Below, one piece after another: positions 1 through 10,635 of a stretch of DNA of 64,000 bases. Numbering within the stretch: the first letter of the stretch is position 1; the number at the start of each line of letters is the position of its first letter. The position numbers were made by a program, and so were the translations under genes. Source of the DNA: Macrolepiota albuminosa (taxonomy: Eukaryota; Basidiomycota; Agaricomycetes; Agaricales; Agaricaceae); contig JAMWFC010000051.1 of NCBI GenBank assembly GCA_027475525.1, positions 2,460,451-2,524,450 of the forward strand, written 5' to 3'. Under the pieces are notes generated by a model. It was given only the letters and a program-made list of their open reading frames with translations, did no database searches and was not told the origin of the DNA.

Positions 1-796
1 AGACCGCTTTGGACCGGTGTACTCGCTATATGGTGTCATCTGTCATGCCGGTAGGGGGCCCAACTCCGGCCACTACTACGCCTACGTAAAAAGTAAAGAC
101 GGCCGTTGGTGGGAGATGAACGACGAATCTGTCTCTCCCATCGGGTCCTCCCCTCACAAGAAAAATGCATACATGTTGTTTTATATCAGGAGGAAAGGAC
201 AAGGTTTAGACGCGGCGGTCAATGCAATACAACAACCGACTCAGTCTCGGCCTAGCCTCGTCGGAAGTATGAAGAAGCGGAAGGACAGAGAAGAGGTGGA
301 TGACGATATAGGCACCAAGGTTTCAGTGCCCTTCATTGGTCCGCTGCTTCCATCGCAAGCGCTGGAAGCTAGCAGCTCGGAACCAAAACGGCAGAAGATG
401 AACCAGGCGGACCCACAAGCAGCGTTTTTAAAGAGGACAATCACAGAGGCTGTAGGTTCAAAGGCGAAAGCAGCGCTCTCAAGCCTCGAGGCGTATGCTT
501 CGAATAGTGAGGACGATCGCGAGGTTGAGGACGATAAACCAGAGATGCAGAGGTCTACTCGAGCGTCCTCCTCACCCCGGCGTCCATACTCACACCCACC
601 CTCGTCATCGCCCATATCTCCGTCCACTTTCTACAGCTCAGGCCATACGAAAAAGCGAAAGAACCACGCTAGTGACTCCAAGTCGCACAACAAGGGTTCA
701 AAGTTTCAGAATTATTCCAGTGGCTATCGTGGTGCGCATTTGAACCCTCTTTCTGCTCTGGGTAGACACACTAGCAGAAGACCACGACTTATTTGA
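1..796 (+). CDS. Ubiquitin-specific protease (USP/UCH family), C-terminal part
   Basis: This is the 3' end of a deubiquitinating cysteine protease that removes ubiquitin from substrates. The frame is open from base 2, so the gene starts outside the window; the GTG at 17 is only an internal Val. The catalytic His box is visible (NSGHYYAYV, then W.EMNDESV), followed by NAYMLFY, the usual end of the USP fold. The catalytic Cys box must lie upstream and is not seen. After about residue 65 the chain becomes a Lys/Ser/Arg-rich tail of about 190 residues with KKRK-type basic clusters, which suggests a nuclear or nucleolar enzyme of the USP36/UBP10 type; that subfamily placement is inference. Confidence 0.88.
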   Translation, partial: DRFGPVYSLYGVICHAGRGPNSGHYYAYVKSKDGRWWEMNDESVSPIGSSPHKKNAYMLFYIRRKGQGLDAAVNAIQQPTQSRPSLVGSMKKRKDREEVDDDIGTKVSVPFIGPLLPSQALEASSSEPKRQKMNQADPQAAFLKRTITEAVGSKAKAALSSLEAYASNSEDDREVEDDKPEMQRSTRASSSPRRPYSHPPSSSPISPSTFYSSGHTKKRKNHASDSKSHNKGSKFQNYSSGYRGAHLNPLSALGRHTSRRPRLI

Positions 797-854
797 TATA
801 TGTAGTAGGCTCACAACAGGTTGTAGTCCTAATTAGTTCTTTAATATTAACAGT

Positions 855-1008
855 AAAATTAAGCCGCGAGTGATCTGTGCTCTACACTCAACCAACATTA
901 AGGCGCTATAATTTGGATTTTATAGTGGTGAAAAATTAAGCCGCGAGTGATCTGTGCTCTACACTCAACCAACATTAAGGCGCTATAATTTGGATTTTAT
1001 AGTGGTGA
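855..1008. repeat. 77-bp perfect tandem duplication 1
   Basis: Copy 855-931 is followed directly by an identical copy 932-1008. It covers the 3' end of the PP2C gene. Exact length 77 marks it as a probable unmerged contig overlap. Confidence 0.95.
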
Positions 1009-2856
1009 CTTGAGCGGCATCCTCCTTGCCATCCTCCCAACCACGACAGTCACAGTGATATCGTCCCTATACCGCCTGGAATATGGTGCAGGGATGCTCA
1101 GTAACTGGCGAAGACGTGTCTCGTCTCCACCGCCAAATGCATTCCTAATCAAGTGCGCACTGACATTGTCGTCAGTAAACGCCCATGAGCTAGAGGTGTC
1201 CTCTTTCTTCTTCTCTTTGCCGTCGATACCTGTATGTCCAGTAGAGGTGGGTATAAGTTCAGACAAGCGAGACTTGGGGATGGTTCCTTTTAAACCAGCA
1301 AGGTGTCCTCCGACAAGGCTGACTACATCTTCCGAGCTAGAGGGAGAACAATGTAGATTCGGGAATGACGTCAAGGTTATGCACACCTGAGTTTATCCCA
1401 TAGACCATCTGTAGCTAGAACGAGGAACCGGGGAGCGCCGGGTGAATAGCTCTCCGGATTAGAGGGAAAGTCAAACTTTCGGTGGGTTACAACTGGTCGC
1501 GCAGTAACGTAGGGGGGCGTCTTAAACAAAGTGGGCGGCGGGCGTAATGGACGGCCATTACCAACGAGGAATGCCTGGCTTAGTCTTTGCAAAGGGTTTA
1601 GGAATACATCAGAGAGAGGAGTAGAACGACTTTACGTCTCCTGTAATGCTCGGGGCCACTTGTACCTAGCATCACCGAAAGCTCGCGAAGGCTCTAATCC
1701 ACCTAATATCCGGCCATAGCGTACGACATAGTCTGCCTCGTCTTGGGGATGTTCCGATTGCAGCCTTTTTGGATGGATAAGTTTGAATGCGAGAGGTAGA
1801 TCTACGCCTGAAGTTGTACCGTTTAAGTTCATTTGGATTCCTTCCAGTTTGGTCTTCACTGAGGACCTCCACTCGCCATTGGCCTTGACCGTCGGGAGAC
1901 TTTTCCCAAACACCAGCAACAGCACGGCTGTCGCCCGTACAAGCAACGTAAAGGTCTCTGTGAGCTGTGTCAAAAACCGCCATCAAGGCACAGCTGCCTG
2001 TGACCAGGTGCCCGTACAAGCAACGTAAAGGTCTCTGTGAGCTGTGTCAAAAACCGCCATCAAGGCACAGCTGCCTGTGACCAGGTAATAAAGATCCCGA
2101 CTAACTCAAGAACGCAGAAGCATACCTGATATAGCCGGGAGCATGGAAGTGAGCGCGAGGGAATGCTGGCTGAGGTCTGGAATAACTTTATTCTTCCGCG
2201 CTTCAGCATCAAGGTGTTTGCAAGGATTTGTATGGGTGCGTGATGAGCTCTGTATCGAGCTTTGTGAAAGCATCCTCGATGGCACGCGAAACTCGCAGCG
2301 GATGTGGGTCCAGAGCAGCCAGAGCTTTCTGTGTAGGCGAAGACCCCACAAGCGAATAAACTCTTTGCATGATGCCTGCGCTAGGCTGGGCATTCAGATC
2401 TGTGACAAGGTTTGAAAGTTCCAGAGCAACGGCCTTGATTAGAACATGAGAGAGAAGCTGAGAGGTATCTCTTCCACCGTGTCCGTCCATCACGGCAAAA
2501 AAGAGGTAGTCTCCTGGGGCAGAAGGATCGGATTCATCTCTCTGGACGACTTGGTGTGCGTTTGCATCCTCTATGGGGTCGTTGGAGGACAAGGCCGCGG
2601 TTGAAAATTTCCAGATGGGGCCTGTTGGATGGAAGTATGTGTTCTCGATGGCATGCTCTCTGATGCGAGCCTCGACCTGCTCCATGGGAAGCAATGGGAA
2701 CGCGCGAGTGGTCATTTCTGGGCGTCCGTCGGCGCCTTTCACCTTGACAGGAAGGTTGAAGGTCTGGTGTTTGTCTGACCTGTATGAGTAGTAGATGTAT
2801 GCTGGGCCAGCTACAGCTACAGTAGCTGCGATGGGTTTCCACACGTTTCGCAACAT
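997..2856 (-). CDS. PP2C-type protein phosphatase (PTC5/pyruvate dehydrogenase phosphatase-like)
   Basis: Metal-dependent Ser/Thr phosphatase. The start at 2856 (MLRNVWKPI) gives a basic N-terminus and a hydrophobic segment (AATVAVAGPAYIYY), as in mitochondrial PTC5-like enzymes. PP2C motifs follow in order over several exons: FAVMDGHGG (metal Asp), VACTGDSRAV, GLEPSRAFGD, VLATDGLWD and RDDITVTVVV. Introns include one that restores L-Q-S-E after NELKR and one that joins KLR to SSEDVV. The model is disturbed by assembly: 77-bp duplications at 1933-2086 and 2784-2937 repeat coding sequence, and near 2212 one base too many breaks the frame between KSLQT and LDAEARKN. The likely role in dephosphorylating the pyruvate dehydrogenase complex is family inference. 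It is divergent from the gene at 3154. Confidence 0.88.
1933..2086. repeat. 77-bp perfect tandem duplication 2
   Basis: Copies 1933-2009 and 2010-2086 are identical and adjacent, inside the PP2C gene around the GSCALMAVFD exon start. Confidence 0.95.
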
Positions 2857-2937
2857 CCACATGAGTAGTAGATGTATGCTGGGCCAGCTACAGCTACAGT
2901 AGCTGCGATGGGTTTCCACACGTTTCGCAACATCCAC
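2784..2937. repeat. 77-bp perfect tandem duplication 3
   Basis: Copies 2784-2860 and 2861-2937 are identical and adjacent. They duplicate the start codon and transmembrane segment of PP2C; only the proximal ATG (2856) is in frame. Confidence 0.95.
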
Positions 2938-3153
2938 CTTGAGGAAACGCTCATTAGATTACGACTTTGACGTGCCGGGGATGGGACACGTGACCTTGTT
3001 TGGAGCACACAAATGCCGGTTTTGACAATAATGGAAGACTCTTCAACTTCGATTACGATCGCGACGAACAGAAGCGAGCTAAAACGTGCAGTCCTCCGCG
3101 TGTGAGCCCTGCAATCTCTCTACTCATCGTAAACAGGGTCCCAGTTGCCCCAA

Positions 3154-4233
3154 ATGGTTTCCGACACCCCCAATTCTACTCAACAGCCTGCGCAAGCCAA
3201 TATTGCAGCTCCCCAACCTCTCGTAAGTCTGCAGCGTGGCGTCCAGCGCCCTCCTCAAGATTTACCTAATTTAATGTCGCATCACAAGCCATCAACAAGT
3301 ACATCGCCACTCTTCGCTCTTTCAAGGGCCCGTCCCCCCAAGCCCTCCTCAACTGCTCCTGTGGCCATTGAGCCGCAGTCTAAAAAACATGCTGAGGTGT
3401 TAGCAGAATTGGGCATTAAAGTCAGAGATTTTGCATACGAAAGCAAGTTACCGCCAGTGCAGCCCTATCGTGTTCGCCAAGTACAGCCAGGGTTACGACC
3501 TCTCAAGCGCACCAGAAGAGACGGAGGAGAAGTCGATGATGTTTCACAAGACACTGAGGCAGCCGAGGGCGATTCACCAAGGAGATCAAAATTGAGGCGT
3601 ACAGAATCCGAAATCACTAGACCGCAAACTTTTGGGTTTTTTCTTAGCTTCAATGACCGTCACCCTAAGTACATTGCATTGTGCCAGTCCCAATCCCAAT
3701 CTCAGCCAGCAGCTGACTCTTCCGAATCTCAACCTCTTGACTCCCAGAATTTAGATCCTTACGACGTCACCCCTACAGTGACACCCAATGGCTCATTGAT
3801 ATGGCCAGACGTAGTCACCAGCACTGATATCCCAGCCCTACAGCTTGACACCGAACCACAAGCTAACGATTCTGTGCTGTTGGCTTACTCTCAGCCGGGG
3901 CCTGAGCCAGAACCTTCGGACTCAACCGGCACAGGCCTAGTCGGGATATTGACGCCAATGTCGTCGCTTTCATCTGTTGGGTCAGATGTTCCTCCCAATC
4001 CCCTTGATTCGTGGTCAACCAACGCACTCTCTCCTTCCCCACCTGTCTCACCAATTCCCAGCAAGCTTGCTACTCCCCCAAGCTCACACTATCAACTGCG
4101 CAGGCGGCCTACCTCTCCTCAAAGTCCTACAAAGTCAGGCTTGCATGGGCGCAAAACAACGTACAAAGCGGCATATCCCCTGCCTCGCCCCGGAGTGTCT
4201 TCGCATTCAAAGGCCAAACCCACTCACGGGTGA
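3154..4233 (+). CDS. Hypothetical Ser/Pro/Gln-rich protein
   Basis: Single open frame of 359 residues from the first ATG at 3154. I recognise no catalytic domain. A short, more ordered segment near residues 80-120 (KKHAEVLAELGIKVRDFAYES, split here only for description) is followed by basic KRTRRD and SKLRRT clusters that could be nuclear signals. The rest is low complexity: SQSQSQ repeats and long Ser/Pro runs. It is divergent from the PP2C gene, with about 300 bp between starts (about 220 bp once the 77-bp duplication is removed). Function unknown; probably a regulatory or scaffold protein. Confidence 0.7.
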   Translation: MVSDTPNSTQQPAQANIAAPQPLVSLQRGVQRPPQDLPNLMSHHKPSTSTSPLFALSRARPPKPSSTAPVAIEPQSKKHAEVLAELGIKVRDFAYESKLPPVQPYRVRQVQPGLRPLKRTRRDGGEVDDVSQDTEAAEGDSPRRSKLRRTESEITRPQTFGFFLSFNDRHPKYIALCQSQSQSQPAADSSESQPLDSQNLDPYDVTPTVTPNGSLIWPDVVTSTDIPALQLDTEPQANDSVLLAYSQPGPEPEPSDSTGTGLVGILTPMSSLSSVGSDVPPNPLDSWSTNALSPSPPVSPIPSKLATPPSSHYQLRRRPTSPQSPTKSGLHGRKTTYKAAYPLPRPGVSSHSKAKPTHG

Positions 4234-5437
4234 TCGTCCGATGACCTTGTCATTCATGAGTTTGTGTATTATTGTTGCTTGACTGGGAACTTTGGGTTTG
4301 TATAATATACGGTTACATTCTCCCTACTGTGATACATCGACACCATCCCTTGCATCTCTTATTCTCTGTAGCCTCACCATTGCTTTTCACGATCATTATT
4401 CACTTCATCATTCACTACCAGTCACATATTTGTCTTTCTGACATGCTGTGTATATACCTGTAATCCATTGTACTAACCTCTTATTGTGACCTTGCTATGG
4501 ACACATTAACAGCTGTTGTATTAGAATTCTTGTGCCATTACATTACCTCGAATTCGGATTACTTTTACTTTTTTGGATCATTAAGTGGGGACAGCTGCTG
4601 GTTCAAGGAAATGATGAAATCGATGATATCACCCCAATTAGAAAATTTCCTTTCAATGTTATCAGGAAAGACCCCACATAGCATCCAGAACAAACTTAAC
4701 CCTAGGAATTCACAATGCTGCGCGTTTATGGACAATCGGAGAGCTTTAAGAGTCTATCGGCCGAGATTGCGCGGCATTTATCGTAGAGTCCATCGAGTCC
4801 GGGAGACCGGTGCGGTCATGTAGATATGACCACGAGAATTCAGCCTAATTAGAATTTAACGCGACATTTTTATGGAATTCGAAATCATGGGATCGATCCT
4901 GGGAGGTGTGCTCTTGGCTGACTACTCGATGGGTTTAGCTGTTCCTAGTGATTCCATCAAGAAATACTTACAATGAGTACCTATGATACCTTAGGATTCA
5001 ATTATGTGAAGGAATCGTGTTTCGAAAAGGTCCGAAGCATTTGGAGGGAACTGGCTGGCCGATTTTTGGGGGTTTGTACATGGTACAGGTGGGGAAGAGC
5101 GTACATATCAAGCCCCTGTGGCGTAAGATGGCTTGTACATGGGCGAGCGATCGATAAAATATGAATTAGAGCACAAGAGAATTAAATTGTGAGGCAAATA
5201 ATGTTGCTTTTGTCTCAGGGTATCTCGCGCTGGTATGCAAGATACTTAGGAGGGGCAGACGAAAACGACTAGGGCTGCGGACAAAGATGTCGTAGAGCAG
5301 CACGTGATGACCGGGCCCGTTGGCCGGGCAATTCGCAGGCCCAAAAGGGGAAAGATAAATCCGGGAGATCTGGCTTGGAAAAGAGAATCTCTCAAAATCC
5401 CACTCGCTGCTCTCAGCAGCCCCAGCTCTGACTGTCC
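4234..5437. other. Intergenic, no supported gene
   Basis: AT-rich sequence with only short frames. I see no conserved protein, repeat or RNA gene. It holds the 3' UTR of the upstream gene and the promoter of the CASTOR-like gene. Confidence 0.5.
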
Positions 5438-7287
5438 ATGCAAGTCACCATCTCCCTCCTCTCCTCCTCCCTCTCCCTCGTACATATCCCCCGTTCCAGG
5501 CTCACCCGTCTCTTTCATCCCATCCTCAAACAGGTTCTTCGTCCAGACCCCACCTTCCTCAACATCACTTGCAACGAGTTCGAGCTCAGTCTCTTTGCAG
5601 ACGAGTCCATTCTTGAAGACTTCGAGCCGATAGCGAGGAAGGACCGCCTCAGGCAGCGTGCCAGGTACTCAGGACGTAGTGCGCGTAGTCTGCGTAGTCG
5701 CGCTATCGAACCTGTTGAAGTCTCCTACGAGAGATGGTGTGTGTTGCAAGTAGATTCACATACTGATCAGATTGGTGCGTTGAGTGTCTTTTGCTTTCGT
5801 TCTTTTCCAATCTCCCGTTCAGATAACTCGGGGGCTCGAGTAAACGAGGTCTCGGCTCCTTTAGCAGCTGCAGGAATTTCCATCCTGTACCAATCCTCCT
5901 ACATGAGCGATTTCATCCTGGTAATGCAATCCACTCCACCCTCTATTGTGTGCTTTCTAACCTTCCAGTAGGTCAAAGAATCGCGTCTTCAGGAAACAAT
6001 GTCCCTTCTTGCAGAAGCTGGTTTTGAGGTGTTTTCCTCTGGGTCCGAAAGCGCAAATTCACCAGTTATTCCTGCATGTCCAAACCTTAGTTCTTCTATC
6101 CATGATTTTCGGCCGGATTCGATCCTGAACACTTCCATCACGCGTGCCAGGAGTGCCACAGACCCGACAGGGGTCAAATTGGATCCTGTCTGGGACAACC
6201 ATCAAAATTCTCTTGATGGACCTACGCCACCGCTAGACCACAAATCATCTCGAAAAAATTCCACGTCCCCGAATGCTGGCGATGTCCATTTACTGCCCTC
6301 TGACCTCGCATGTGTTGGCTTGTCTGAGGAACTAGGCGCAGACCACTGGGGTCTCAAAATTGTCAAGCTGGTAGCCTTTCCAGAGCTCATTCTCTCTCTT
6401 GCACCACCTCCCTACGTGTCTCGAATCCCCGTCTCGTCTCCTGTCGTCCGGCCACCTTTAATCCCTTTTATGAAATCACCTCCACCCCTCTTCGAATTAT
6501 CTCCACCTGCCTTTTCCCGGAAATGCAGTTCACCTCCCACAGGATCAGACTCCAGTGCCTCATCCAGTGAAGATGATGGTTACTTCTCCCATTCCCCCGG
6601 AACAAAATCATCTCTGTCAGTCGTCACGACAGCTTCGCGTTCCCAGACAGGTCTCAGAGAACTATCGCCGAAAATATCTTCCCCCTTTAAACACCGCTCA
6701 CGACACATCATGCCCTTCTCACCCTTGTTATCTACTTCTTGCAACCCAGTGATTGCACCTGACCCAGGAATGCCAAGTATGAACGGTTCGCAGATACCAT
6801 TCTTCAGTTACACGAGAACGGCAGAAGGTTCGTCGTTGACGGCCGATGTGTACATCCTGGCGGCACTTTTCCCTCCCCCTGAACGCCATATGATCATATG
6901 CAGTGGTGAATTGGATGCAGCAGATAATCGCCTCAATGGACCACATCCTTTGGATGATTTTTTGAATGACGAAGAAACTAATGACTCCGAAGGAAGCATC
7001 TTAAGCTGCCTACAGATTGACCTGCAGCGTTTTGGCCTGGGTGCATCTTGTTTTAAAATATATTCATTCCCATGTCTAACTTACCACACAGACAAATACG
7101 GCCTTGTAAACCGCTTCTCGAAGGTGCTCGAACAAAACAAGATCAATCACATGTACAGCTCGACTTTCAAAACAGCCAATCTCCTGGTACGATGTTTCTC
7201 AATCCTAGAAGAAACGCGTATTTATAAACGGCCTAGGTTGACAAAAAGCATGCCCGTCGGGCACAGGCTCTTCTTTGCAACTGCTAA
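5438..7287 (+). CDS. CASTOR-like ACT-domain protein
   Basis: Five exons with introns 5775-5822, 5921-5971, 7041-7091 and 7187-7236; stop TAA 7285-7287. Start ATG 5438 gives MQVTISLLSSSLSLVHIP. Joined exons give an N-terminal ACT pair with W-x-VLQVDSHTDQ, VSAPLAAAGISILYQSSY and SDFILVKE, matching the human CASTOR1 layout (VIAPLAEHHVSVLMLSTYQTDFILV region). After a long Ser/Pro-rich linker, a second ACT pair ends in LVNRFSKVLEQNKINHMYSS then TFKTANLLVDKKHARRAQ. CASTOR1 is the cytosolic arginine sensor that inhibits GATOR2 upstream of mTORC1. Here the position of its arginine-contacting Asp304 (STFNFDHALV in human) reads STFKTANLLV, so arginine binding is doubtful. The second intron ends CAGTAG; using the first AG would leave a stop codon. 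Confidence 0.82.
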
Positions 7288-8035
7288 TTGCGGTGTGCCA
7301 GTGTTCCGATACCGTAACGATAATGACAGCTTCTTCACCCGGTCTACCTCCTCGGTGAATACACGACACTCTTGGATCATTGGATGGACGAGAATTTTCA
7401 GGTTACCTCCTATGTACATTCATATATTACCTACATGCAGCTCGAGCTGCGTCTGGGTTCCCGCACCTTAGCTAGAGACAGGATGCAATATTTTCTACCA
7501 ACACACGATATGATGATGATTATTGGTTTATTACTTACTTCTCCCCTGCCCCATCGGCACCACTCTTACATTATCTCCTTCGCCTTATCTGTATCTGTAT
7601 CTCATGGTTCTCACGTACGTCAATCTCCATGTATTTTTACGGCGTTATCTGCAAAATTGCTTCGGAACTAGGAAAAAAGGGGTGACTCGATTTTCATTAT
7701 CTTGATAAAGCAGCGAACTCCTCTCTCAAATGTTCATCACCAAATATTATGTATGGAACTTCCCATCCTTGATGAGTGAATTACCTCGTTTGTCTAGTGT
7801 GACATTCTTCCACGACGCCGCAACGGTTCCCGGAAGACCGACGGAATGGCAATCGAAAGTTCTCATTGAAAGGCAATTGGATCTATGAGTTTAAATACAT
7901 AATGATTGCGACGTGATATGAAATGATAATGTGTATGGTCAGGTATATACGTGGCGGTATCATAAAGAACATGAGCAATGAGGTGTTATGCAATAATTTA
8001 GTATCAATGAATTGATGCGAAAATTTTGCGCGTCG
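7288..8035. other. Intergenic, no supported gene
   Basis: Between convergent genes. AT-rich, with short frames only; nothing recognised. Confidence 0.5.
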
Positions 8036-9992
8036 CTACCAATCGTCTAAAGAAGGAAGTTCATCATCGTCTTCTTCAATGTAAAATATCGACCGCGAGG
8101 TGGTTTGGAACTTTTCGGCGTACAAACCCGCTTGTACCGGGGAACCAGCTCGATAGATACTCTGATAGTTATTACGAATTGTCAAGTCGTCCTCATGGAG
8201 TTCATCTGCGTCATACCGCGCAATGCTAAAGTAATGATCATCGTCGTCATCATCAGGGGTCTCAGGGAGAGGAGATCCGGGCCGAGAATCAGTAACACCC
8301 TCGTAGAGATCCACCGTACTAGAACCATATGAAGACTGATCTTCCCAATTATCGACTGTGCAGGTGGTGTAAGCGGGGGGAGAACCAGTTTCGTTGATGA
8401 CTTCAGTGTAGTGAGCTTCTACCACCAGCCGATCACCAAATGCGGCGTCCTGGGTGTATGGAGTGGTGTTATTTTCGATCAGATGGTAGGGTTGAGGAGG
8501 AGGAGAGTTGATGATAATATGAGGCGCGAGGAAAGGACAGGTGGAGTCGAGGATTGTCGCTCCGAGTATCCGGCGATTTGCGATCAGGAGAGGCTATTAA
8601 GGATATAATTAGATCAGGTGGAGTCGAGGATTGTCGCTCCGAGTATCCGGCGATTTGCGATCAGGAGAGGCTATTAAGGATATAATTAGATGGTCTCCAC
8701 TGGTATTTGGAGATGTACAGATACCTCTGCTGGATCTGTCCACGTGAAGGCTGGTTCGAGGTCAGTAAGAAATTTGGTTGGGAATCGTAAGCTTTCGGAG
8801 CACACGTGCAATGTCAGACGCGACAAAGAACTAAGAAAGATCATCAAGTTAGGGGCTAAACATCGGAAGCTTAACTTACAGTAGCTTTGCATAACGTTTT
8901 TGGATAGTCACCATCTCATCACCAAGATCATGTACATGTGACATGGTAGAGCTCCAGTAAAGTATGAACATAGAATCTCGTCTGGGAATGTTCGTGTATA
9001 AAATCTCTGAATATTGAGGTGCCGGAGACGGGCCTGAGCAGGCTAAATGCGATAGGCGAATCCTGCGCGGTGTTACATGGTATTGGATCGGTTTGAGTTT
9101 CCAAGAGGGGTTGATAAGGGTGAGGTTGGGGAACTGGCATTTGGCCAATAGAGTAGTCTGAAGGGGGCACACAAAGATAATATGACCACTGCGGATAGAT
9201 ACGATTTTGCCACAAGGTATATTCCTCTTCCCAAGTTTCTTCAGCTGGAGTAATGACGATATGGGGGGCGATGTGGGGACACATGGAGTCGAGGACTAAG
9301 TTAAGCCGGTTATAGGAGAAGAGCCGAAGTGTTTCCTAGGGGTGTCTCAATGAATATGCTGTCACAATCAGATGACATGAGTCCTCACGTTGTCGCGCGC
9401 GTCGTCCCACTCCATGTTCTCCTTCCAAGGCGTAGCCAAGGGAGAATTCTGAACACACATGTATTAATCTTTGGAATGCCGTTGAAGAGCTTGACTCACT
9501 ACGTCCATCGTTTTATGCATGTCTCTCGGTGAAACTTCCATTGTCATTGACTCTGAAGGAACATACTTTGTTCGACGTGATCTTGTGAACATCAAATTTG
9601 AGAGAAATAGAGTCAAGGGTACCTCAAAATTATAGGAACATACTTTGTTCGACGTGATCTTGTGAACATCAAATTTGAGAGAAATAGAGTCAAGGGTACC
9701 TCAAAATTATCTGCCCGTCTTCCAAAATTTCTTTTTCTCCCTGCTGAACAAACGCCGACTTCAGAACGTTGGTAGCAGTCTCAAATGTGGTTGTTAGAAA
9801 GGTGTCATCAACCGAAAAATTTGACGCGTTTAATGGTGACGCGATGCACGTGATGGCTTTTGATCGGCGACGGCGGTTGACTTGGAATGTTGTGCCACCA
9901 AGGTCATGCGACATGAATGAGGAGCGCTCAGCTGTGTATAGGTCGGAAGACGGATGATTATCCATACACATAGCATGAAACTCAGTTATCAT
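8036..9992 (-). CDS. Hypothetical multi-exon protein with two related modules
   Basis: Function not recognised. I read a spliced minus-strand gene from ATG 9992 to stop 8036-8038. Plausible exons give RRSKAITCIASPLNASNF, then RSRRTKYVPSESMTMEVSPR, then LVLDSMCPHIAPHIVITP, a piece ending DLGDEMVTIQKRYAKLL, and a last exon with TILDSTCPFLAPHIIIN and an acidic tail (PETPDDDDDD ... EEDDDELPSLDDW). The two LDSxCPxxAPHIxI blocks, each preceded by an R/N-R hydrophobic stretch, look like an old internal duplication. Two 77-bp duplications fall inside introns. It may be two tandem paralogues rather than one gene. No signal peptide or membrane segment is clear. Confidence 0.45.
8538..8691. repeat. 77-bp perfect tandem duplication 4
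   Basis: Copies 8538-8614 and 8615-8691 are identical and adjacent, at an exon/intron boundary of the hypothetical gene. Confidence 0.95.
9557..9710. repeat. 77-bp perfect tandem duplication 5
   Basis: Copies 9557-9633 and 9634-9710 are identical and adjacent, at an exon/intron boundary of the hypothetical gene. Confidence 0.95.
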
Positions 9993-10635
9993 CTTATGAA
10001 AGTTTGATCAGCAATCGATTATGATAATCGCAGCGGGCTGTGTGGCGCACGGTGGAACGTTCGATGAGTATAAGTCAACTATGAATCCGGGTGCAGACGT
10101 TTCAGAGCCTTTAGAACCACTGAGGAGCCAAATCTGTGTTTGTGTGTTGTAGATGGCAGTCAAAATCAGGCCGGGGTCAGAGGCAGTTTGAATCTGATAT
10201 CGGATCGGGATATTGAACTCGAAGCCGGTCCTGCCAGTTTAGACGAGTAGGATAGATGATTGACAGCTGTGAATGGCACAGGAAGGTTTCCAGAAGGTGT
10301 ATGTAATGACAAAGCTTTTATAATGAGTTTGATGACTATGTTTTGCAATTATCAGAGCATTGATATCGGGTGGCACAACAATGAGCAGTAACCCGGGTTC
10401 GGCCACCTTTGACTTGTTTGAATACAATGCAACATCATGGCTGTTGACCGTCGGCTTTGTTCCATGGCAATAACAAACAATGCACGAGTTATTGTCTTGG
10501 TGGCAACCATCACAAGGGCCCCCACAAGGGCTATGCTCTTGGAGTCGTTCAAGTAAGTAATACTTATAGCCATATTGATAATTTATATATAATACAGCAC
10601 ATGGTCAATGGAATTGAGTTAACGTTGAAGCTTTG

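Noticed and set aside
241..627. Minus frame of 128 residues opposite the USP gene
   Set aside because: Shadow of the plus-strand coding region; low complexity and no family.
1010..1390. Plus frame of 126 residues
   Set aside because: Antisense of the last PP2C exon, where conserved motifs are on the minus strand.
4890..4930. tRNA-like GGGATCGATCCTGGGAGG
   Set aside because: I could not form the four arms of a tRNA around it.
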